From Klebsiella aerogenes (GTDB lineage Bacteria > Pseudomonadota > Gammaproteobacteria > Enterobacterales > Enterobacteriaceae): 64,000 bases of DNA. Both the position numbers and the translations under genes were made by a program. The notes beneath the pieces are model-generated. The model made no database searches. It was not told where the DNA came from and saw only the letters and a list, made by a program, of their open reading frames with translations. Of the stretch, positions 57,766-64,000 are shown in pieces. The DNA lies in contig CP119076.1 in the NCBI GenBank assembly GCA_029027985.1, forward strand, positions 1,612,001-1,676,000. The letters are read 5' to 3'. Numbering within the stretch: position 1 is the stretch's first letter; the number at the start of each line of letters is the position of its first letter.

Positions 57766-57766
57766 G

Positions 57767-60700
57767 TTATTCGCTTACCGATTGAGAAGTTTTTCGCGAA
57801 AAACGCAACCGCAGACGGTCAAAGAACAAATAGACCACCGGGGTGGTGTACAACGTCAGCAGCTGGCTCATTACCAGGCCGCCGACGATGGTGATCCCCA
57901 GCGGCTGACGCAGCTCTGAACCATCGCCACCCGATAGTACCAGCGGCAGCGCGCCGAACAGCGCCGCCAGCGTGGTCATCATGATCGGGCGAAAACGCAG
58001 CAGACAGGCGCGGAAAATAGCTTCTTCCGGCGCAAGATTGCCGTTACGCTGCGCTTCAAGGGCGAAATCGACCATCATGATGGCGTTTTTCTTCACAATG
58101 CCAATTAATAGCATGATCCCTATCAAGGCGATTAGGCTGAATGGGGCACCGAACAGCTCCAGCGCCAATAGTGCGCCAACTCCCGCTGACGGCAGGGTAG
58201 AGAGGATAGTCAACGGATGCACATAGCTTTCGTAGAGGATCCCCAACACGATATACACCGTAGCGATGGCGGCAATAATCAGGATCACCTGTGAGTTCAT
58301 GGTCTGCTGGAACACCTGCGCGGTGCCGGCAAAGGTTCCACGCACGCTCGACGGCACGCCGAGCTGGGTCATCGTCCGGTCGATGGCGTCGCTGGCTTCC
58401 GATAACGATTTGCCGGTCGGCAGGTTAAAGGAGATCGTCGAAGCAGCCGACAGTCCCTGATGGTTAACCGACAGCGGCGCGTTTGCCGGTTGCCATTTCG
58501 CAAAGTACGACAGCGGGATGGGCTTACCGTCTTTATTAATGACGAACATTTGATCCAGCGCGCTGATATCCTGGGTATAAACCGGATCGACCTCCATGAC
58601 GACTTTGTACTGGTTCAGCGGCTGGTAGATGGTCGAGATCTGCCGCTGACCAAAGGCGTTATTCAACAGGTTGTTGGCGTCCTGCACGCTAATTCCGAGG
58701 CGCGACATGGTATCCCGGTCGTACACCAGATCCATTTCCGCGCCGTTATCCTGTTGATCCGAGTTAACGTCAGCCAGCTCCGGCAACGCCGCCAGCGCCT
58801 TGCGAATTTTTGGTTCCCACTCGCGTAGCGCCGCGAGATCGTCCGACAGTAGGGTGTATTGATAGCTGGCGTTCGACTGACGACCACCGACGCGAATATC
58901 CTGCACCGCCATCAGGAACAGGTTGGCGCCGGGCTCTTTCGCCAGTTTTTTCCGCAACCGGTCGATGATTTGCTGTGCCGTCTCGTGACGCTGGTCGCGG
59001 GGTTTCAGGGTGATAAACATCATGCCGCTATTGACTCGCGAGCCGCCGGTAAAGCCGGTCACATTATCGACCGAGGGGTCTTCGCGGATGATCTTCATAA
59101 AGTCCTGCAGTTTGCCGCGCATCGCCTGGAAGGAGATGCTTTGGTCTGCCTGAATGCCGCCCATCAGAACCCCGGTATCCTGTTCAGGGAAAAAGGTTTT
59201 GGGGATCGAGATATAGAGCCAGACGCTGAGCGCCATGGTGCCAAGCAACACCAGACCGGTCAGGCGGCTGTGCTGCAGAACCCATTTTAGCGATTTGCCG
59301 TAGCCACCCTGAATGGCGATCAGCAGGCGGCCAAAACCGCGGTTGCGCGTCGGTTCGTTGGGTTTGCCGCTTTTCAGCAGCCAGCCGCACATCATGGGGG
59401 TGAGGGTGAGTGAAACCGCGAGAGAGATACCTATCGCCACTGACAGCGTAACGGCAAACTCGCGAAGCAGGCGGCCTGGCAAGCCGCCCATCAACAGCAG
59501 CGGTAGGAACACTGCCACCAGCGACAGGCTCATCGACAGCACGGTAAAGCCGACTTCGCGGCTGCCCTGTAACGCGGCCTGCAGCGGTTTCATCCCTGCC
59601 TCAAGATGGCGTGAAATGTTTTCCAGCACCACGATGGCATCATCGACGACAAAGCCGGTGGCGATGGTCAGCGCCATCAAAGAGAGGTTATTCAGGCTGA
59701 AACCGCATAAATACATGGCGGCGAAGGTGCCGATTAACGATACCGGTACGGCAACCGCCGGGATCAGCGTTGCCCGCCCGGAACGCAGGAACAGGAATAC
59801 CACCAGAATGACCAGCGCCACCGAAATCACCAGCGTTTGTTCGACCTCTTCGAGCGACGCGCGGATGGTTGGCGAACGATCCTGGGCGATTTGCAGATCG
59901 ATGGCCGCCGGGATAGTGCGCTGCAGTTCCGGCAGGCGGGCGCGGATACTGTCAACCGTCTGGATGATATTGGCTTCCGGCAGTTTGCGGATCATCAACA
60001 GGATCGCCGGTTTGGCGTTGGTCATCCCGGCGTTACGCACATCCTGCACTGAGTCCGTCACTGTCGCCACGTCGCCCAGCCGTACCACTGCACCGTTGTT
60101 GTAGTGGACGATCACCGGTAGATATTCCGCTGCGCTTTTCAGTTCGTCGTTAGTCTGCACCTGCCAGCGATGGGTATTGTCCTCAAGCGCGCCCTGTGGC
60201 CGGCGCACGTTGGCGTTATCGATCGCGCTGCGCACGGCGTCCAGCGAGACACCCTGGTTAAATAGCGCCTGCGGGTTGAGATCGACGCGCACCGCCGGCA
60301 ATGAACTGCCGCCAACATCAACATCGCCGACGCCGTCAATTTGCGAAATCGTCTGCGCCAATTGGGTTGAGGCGAAATCGTACAGCTCGCCCTGCGAATA
60401 GGTATCCGAGGTCAGCGTCAGGATCATGATCGGCGCATCGGATGGGTTGGCTTTGCGGTAGGTTGGGCGGCTTGGCATACCGCTAGGCAGCAGGCTTTGC
60501 GCGGCGTTAATCGCCGCCTGCACATCGCGCGCGGCGCCGTTGATATCGCGATCGAAATTAAACTGCATGATGATGCGCGTGCTGCCGAGCGAACTCGACG
60601 AGGTCATTTCATTGACCCCGGCAATACGTCCCAGCGAACGCTCCAGCGGCGTCGCGACCGACGAGGCCATGGTTTCCGGCGACGCGCCGGGCAGCGAGGC

Positions 60701-60844
60701 GCTGATCATTATTACCGGGAAATCCACCTGCGGCAGCGGCGCCACCGGCAGCAGGCGGAATCCGAGGACTCCGCACAGAGTGATCGCCAGCGAGATAAGG
60801 ATGGTCGCGACCGGGCGATAAATGAAGAGAGCGAAAAACTTCAC
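57767..60844 (-). CDS. mdtC: RND multidrug efflux pump subunit MdtC
   Basis: 1025-residue, 12-TM RND pump, same length as E. coli MdtC. Central TM4 motif [20 protein letters not shown] and the large periplasmic loops are clear. MdtC and MdtB form a heterotrimer (MdtB2C1) with the adaptor MdtA and the outer-membrane channel TolC to export bile salts, novobiocin and similar drugs. GTG start directly after the mdtB stop codon. Confidence 0.97.
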   Translation of the reverse strand: MKFFALFIYRPVATILISLAITLCGVLGFRLLPVAPLPQVDFPVIMISASLPGASPETMASSVATPLERSLGRIAGVNEMTSSSSLGSTRIIMQFNFDRDINGAARDVQAAINAAQSLLPSGMPSRPTYRKANPSDAPIMILTLTSDTYSQGELYDFASTQLAQTISQIDGVGDVDVGGSSLPAVRVDLNPQALFNQGVSLDAVRSAIDNANVRRPQGALEDNTHRWQVQTNDELKSAAEYLPVIVHYNNGAVVRLGDVATVTDSVQDVRNAGMTNAKPAILLMIRKLPEANIIQTVDSIRARLPELQRTIPAAIDLQIAQDRSPTIRASLEEVEQTLVISVALVILVVFLFLRSGRATLIPAVAVPVSLIGTFAAMYLCGFSLNNLSLMALTIATGFVVDDAIVVLENISRHLEAGMKPLQAALQGSREVGFTVLSMSLSLVAVFLPLLLMGGLPGRLLREFAVTLSVAIGISLAVSLTLTPMMCGWLLKSGKPNEPTRNRGFGRLLIAIQGGYGKSLKWVLQHSRLTGLVLLGTMALSVWLYISIPKTFFPEQDTGVLMGGIQADQSISFQAMRGKLQDFMKIIREDPSVDNVTGFTGGSRVNSGMMFITLKPRDQRHETAQQIIDRLRKKLAKEPGANLFLMAVQDIRVGGRQSNASYQYTLLSDDLAALREWEPKIRKALAALPELADVNSDQQDNGAEMDLVYDRDTMSRLGISVQDANNLLNNAFGQRQISTIYQPLNQYKVVMEVDPVYTQDISALDQMFVINKDGKPIPLSYFAKWQPANAPLSVNHQGLSAASTISFNLPTGKSLSEASDAIDRTMTQLGVPSSVRGTFAGTAQVFQQTMNSQVILIIAAIATVYIVLGILYESYVHPLTILSTLPSAGVGALLALELFGAPFSLIALIGIMLLIGIVKKNAIMMVDFALEAQRNGNLAPEEAIFRACLLRFRPIMMTTLAALFGALPLVLSGGDGSELRQPLGITIVGGLVMSQLLTLYTTPVVYLFFDRLRLRFSRKTSQSVSE

Positions 60845-63800
60845 TTACGCCTCCTCTTCACGACGCGGGAAACGGCTCTTGATGTACAGAGACAAGCGGT
60901 CGAAGAGTAGATAAATCACCGGCGTGGTAAACAGGGTCAGGATCTGGCTAAGCATCAGACCGCCAACCATGCCGATCCCCAGCGGACGACGCAGTTCGGC
61001 GCCGACGCCGGTACTTAACATCAACGGTAGCGCGCCGAGCAGGGCCGCCAGCGTGGTCATCAGAATGGGGCGGAAACGCAGTAAACAGGCCTGATAGATA
61101 GCCTCGCGCGGCGGCATCCCTTGCTCGCGTTCGGCTGCAAGGGCAAAGTCGATCATCATGATAGCGTTTTTCTTGACGATACCAATCAGCAGAATGATGC
61201 CGATAATCGCAATCACGTCCAGCTCGCTACCGGCCAGCCATAGCGCCAGTAGGGCGCCGACACCGGCGGTCGGTAGCGTAGAAAGAATGGTGATGGGGTG
61301 AATGAAGCTCTCATACAGCACGCCGAGAACGATATACATGGCGACCACCGCGGCAACCACCAGCCAGACGGTACTGCCGAGCGCCGACTGGAAGGCGAGG
61401 GAACTGCCCTGGAATTGAGTACGGATATCGCTTGGTAAATCCAGCGACTGCTCGGCTGCCAGAATCGCGTCTACCGCTTCGCCCAGCGAATAGTTATCCG
61501 GCACGTTGAACGAGATAGTCGTCACCGGGAACTGATCGAGATGGTTAACCGACAGTGGGGTGAAGCGCTGTTCGACGCTGGCGATCGACTTCAGCGGCAC
61601 GATGCCACCGTCGCTGCTGGTCAGGCGGATATTATCCAGCGCCGCCAGCCCCGGCGTGGCTTGAGTATCATGTTCCAGCACCACGCGGTACTGGTTTGCC
61701 TGGGTGTAAATTGTCGAGATCAGCCGCTGGCCAAAGGCGTTATACAGCGCGTTATCGACATCCGCCATCGAAATACCCAGACGACTGGCGCTGTCGCGAT
61801 CGACGTTGATATAAGCTGCGAGTCCTTTATCCTGCCAGTCGCTGCTGACGTCGGAAAGCTGCGGTAATGACTGTAACCGCGACATTAATTGCGGTACCCA
61901 GTTGCTCAACGCATCGAGCGAGTTAGCCTGCAAGGTGAACTGATACTGGGTGCGACTGACGGTGGTATCGATCGTCAGATCCTGGGTCGGCTGTAGATAG
62001 AGCTCAACGCCCGGCACGCTGGCGACCGATTTCTGCAGACGGCCGATCACCGCCTGCACGCGATCGTCACGTTCGCTCAGCGGTTTAAGGTTGATCTGCA
62101 GACGCGCGCTGTTCAGCGCCGGGTTGGTGCCGTCAACGCCAACGAAGGAGGTCAGGCTTTCTACCGCCGGATCTTTAAGAATCAGCTCGGATACCTGCTG
62201 TTGGCGCTGCGCCATGCTGGCGAACGACGCCGACTGCGGCGCCTGTAAGGTACCCTGAATAATGCCGTTATCCTGGATCGGGAAGAAGCCTTTTGGAATA
62301 AAGACCCACAGGAGAATCGACAGCGCGAGGGTGCTTAATGCCACGCTCAGCGTCAGCCACGGGTGGTTCAACACCCGACTTAGCCAGCGGCCGTAAACGG
62401 CGATCACGCGCTCGAAGAAACGTTCACTGGCTTGTGAAAAGCGGTTTTGTTTACGCAGCGATTCGTGGCTAAGCATACGCGCGCACATCATTGGCGTCAG
62501 CGTCAGCGAAACCACCGCCGAGATGAGTATCGCCACCGCCAGGGTAATCGCAAATTCGCGGAACAGACGGCCGACGATGTCGCCCATGAACAGCAACGGG
62601 ATCAGCACCGCAATCAGCGAGAATGTTAACGAAATAATGGTAAAGCCGATTTCACCCGCGCCCTTCAGTGCGGCGGCGAGCGGTTTTTCCCCTTTTTCGA
62701 TATAACGGGAAATGTTTTCGATCACCACAATGGCGTCATCGACGACAAAACCGGTGGCGATAGTCAGCGCCATTAGCGTCAGGTTGTTAATCGAAAAACC
62801 AAGGAACACCATGACGGCAAAAGTGCCGACCAGCGACAGCGGCACGGCGACGCCGGGAATAATCGTTGCCGGAACGTTACGCAGGAACAGATAGATAATC
62901 ATCACCACCAGCGCGATGGCGAGCATCAGTTCGAACTGGGTATCGCTCACTGAGGCGCGAATATTGGTCGTGCGATCCGACAAGACCTGCACCTTAACCG
63001 ATTTAGGTAGGCTTTCCGTGAGTTGTGGCAGCATCTGGCGGATGCTGTCGGCAGTGGCAATGATATTCGCGCCTGGCTGGCGTTGCACGTTCATGACGAT
63101 CGCCCGCTGCTTGTTGGCCCATGCCCCAAGCCAGCTGTTCTCTGCGCCCTGTTCGATAGTGGCGACATCGCCGAGGCGAATTGGCGCACCGTTTTGATAG
63201 GCGATAATCAGGCGGCGGTAATCTTCCGCCGACTGCATTTGATCGTTGGCGGAAAGCGTGACCGCGCGAGCTGGGCCGTCGAGGCTGCCTTTCGCCGAAT
63301 TCACGTTAGCATTGGTTATGGCGGTACGAATGGTTTCACTGGTTAACCCCAGCGCGGCGATGGCCTGGGCGTTGAGCTTGACTCGTACCGCAGGGCGCTG
63401 ACCACCTGCCAGCGTGACCAACCCGACGCCGGAGACCTGGGAGATTTTCTGCGCCACGCGGGTTTCGACCATATCCTCAACCTGAGTCATGGGGATCGCG
63501 CTGGAGGTGACGGACAGGGTCATAATCGGCGGATCGGCCGGGTTCACTTTGCTGTACACCGGCGGGTTAGGTAAATCTGATGGCAGAAGGTTAGTTGCGG
63601 CGTTAATCGCCGCCTGCACTTCCTGCTCGGCGACATCCAGCGATAGCTCGAGTTGAAACTGCAGAGTAATGACCGACGCGCCGCCTGAACTTTGCGATGA
63701 CATCTGTTTGAGCCCCGACATCTGGCCAAACTGACGCTCAAGCGGCGCGGTAATGGAAGACGTCACTACATCCGGGCTGGCGCCGGGATAGAGTGTGACC

Positions 63801-63967
63801 ACCTGAATGGTGGGGTAGTCGACTTCCGGCAGCGCGGAGACCGGCAGGAAACGATAGCCGATGATCCCTGCCAGAAGGATAGCGATCATCAGCAGCGTGG
63901 TCGCCACCGGGCGCATAATGAACAGTCGGGAAGGGCCGCCCGTGCTGCTTGGGGGTAACACCTGCAT
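60845..63967 (-). CDS. mdtB: RND multidrug efflux pump subunit MdtB
   Basis: 1040-residue RND pump equal in length to E. coli MdtB. N-terminus [22 protein letters not shown]4 motif [21 protein letters not shown]-terminus FPRREEEA. Partner of MdtC in the heterotrimer. The start ATG overlaps the mdtA stop (TGATG). Confidence 0.97.
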   Translation of the reverse strand: MQVLPPSSTGGPSRLFIMRPVATTLLMIAILLAGIIGYRFLPVSALPEVDYPTIQVVTLYPGASPDVVTSSITAPLERQFGQMSGLKQMSSQSSGGASVITLQFQLELSLDVAEQEVQAAINAATNLLPSDLPNPPVYSKVNPADPPIMTLSVTSSAIPMTQVEDMVETRVAQKISQVSGVGLVTLAGGQRPAVRVKLNAQAIAALGLTSETIRTAITNANVNSAKGSLDGPARAVTLSANDQMQSAEDYRRLIIAYQNGAPIRLGDVATIEQGAENSWLGAWANKQRAIVMNVQRQPGANIIATADSIRQMLPQLTESLPKSVKVQVLSDRTTNIRASVSDTQFELMLAIALVVMIIYLFLRNVPATIIPGVAVPLSLVGTFAVMVFLGFSINNLTLMALTIATGFVVDDAIVVIENISRYIEKGEKPLAAALKGAGEIGFTIISLTFSLIAVLIPLLFMGDIVGRLFREFAITLAVAILISAVVSLTLTPMMCARMLSHESLRKQNRFSQASERFFERVIAVYGRWLSRVLNHPWLTLSVALSTLALSILLWVFIPKGFFPIQDNGIIQGTLQAPQSASFASMAQRQQQVSELILKDPAVESLTSFVGVDGTNPALNSARLQINLKPLSERDDRVQAVIGRLQKSVASVPGVELYLQPTQDLTIDTTVSRTQYQFTLQANSLDALSNWVPQLMSRLQSLPQLSDVSSDWQDKGLAAYINVDRDSASRLGISMADVDNALYNAFGQRLISTIYTQANQYRVVLEHDTQATPGLAALDNIRLTSSDGGIVPLKSIASVEQRFTPLSVNHLDQFPVTTISFNVPDNYSLGEAVDAILAAEQSLDLPSDIRTQFQGSSLAFQSALGSTVWLVVAAVVAMYIVLGVLYESFIHPITILSTLPTAGVGALLALWLAGSELDVIAIIGIILLIGIVKKNAIMMIDFALAAEREQGMPPREAIYQACLLRFRPILMTTLAALLGALPLMLSTGVGAELRRPLGIGMVGGLMLSQILTLFTTPVIYLLFDRLSLYIKSRFPRREEEA

Positions 63968-64000
63968 CAGGAACGCGCTCCGTTTTTACCGCTCTGGTGT
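63967..64000 (-). CDS. mdtA: MdtA adaptor protein, C-terminal end only
   Basis: The last 10 codons and stop are visible: [10 protein letters not shown] then TGA, matching the E. coli MdtA C-terminus NGARS. MdtA is the periplasmic membrane-fusion protein of the MdtABC-TolC pump; the rest lies beyond the window. Confidence 0.85.
   Translation of the reverse strand, partial: HQSGKNGARS

Noticed and set aside
59313-60104. 263-codon frame antisense to mdtC
   Set aside because: Shadow of a certain RND pump gene with no supporting signal.

Overview
The window is chromosomal DNA of a gamma-proteobacterium of the family Enterobacteriaceae, most likely Klebsiella (K. oxytoca/michiganensis group or Raoultella). 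It is GC-rich. The gene order follows the E. coli K-12 stretch mdtQ-yohD-yohC-pbpG-dld-bglX-osmF-yehYXW-yohO-mlrA-btsSR-yehS-yehR-metG-mrp-rcnB-(thiM-thiD)-yegW-V-U-T-fbaB-yegS-cyaR-yegQ-baeRS-mdtDCBA almost gene for gene. The ribitol and D-arabinitol operons (rbt/dal) are the Klebsiella hallmark. Species is inferred from remembered family sequences and gene order, not from a search.

Layout. 1-2.5 kb: end of a beta-glucoside PTS permease and its 6-phospho-beta-glucosidase. 2.5-12.3 kb: methyltransferase, outer-membrane efflux lipoprotein mdtQ, inner-membrane proteins yohD/yohC, the endopeptidase pbpG, an acetyltransferase, D-lactate dehydrogenase dld and periplasmic beta-glucosidase bglX. 12.4-16.2 kb: the osmF-yehY-yehX-yehW ABC importer, whose 3' end overlaps the 37-residue membrane protein YohO. 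16.3-20.7 kb: mlrA, the pyruvate-sensing btsS-btsR pair, yehS, yehR. 20.8-24.1 kb: divergent metG and apbC (mrp). 24.1-33.7 kb is the accessory part: GNAT, rcnB, a LysR regulator, a purine permease plus adenine deaminase with a divergent LysR regulator, a Usp protein, and a secreted alkyl-sulfatase-like metallohydrolase with a divergent regulator. Two gene remnants lie in it: a GntR/UTRA tail and a sulfatase tail. 33.9-41 kb: TPP riboswitch-thiM-thiD, then yegW, yegVUT and fbaB.

41-51.5 kb holds the mirror-symmetric pentitol cluster: rbtT-rbtK-rbtD leftward, rbtR and dalR convergent in the centre, dalD-dalK-dalT rightward. The two transporter genes are a near-identical inverted repeat of 1235 bp per arm around a 7.9-kb centre. 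The cluster sits between fbaB and yegS, the slot that holds the galactitol (gat) operon in E. coli K-12. 51.5-64 kb: lipid kinase yegS, sRNA CyaR, tRNA hydroxylase yegQ (trhP), and the tightly overlapping mdtABCD-baeSR multidrug efflux/envelope-stress operon, cut by the window end inside mdtA.

No prophage, IS element, CRISPR array, rRNA or tRNA gene was seen. I found no convincing undescribed multi-gene system. The most rewarding unexplained items are the inverted-repeat pentitol locus, the two gene remnants, a perfect 16-bp palindrome upstream of the sulfatase regulator, the 19-bp inverted repeat at rbtD/rbtR, and a 23-residue Pro/Gly expansion in the BaeS sensor domain.
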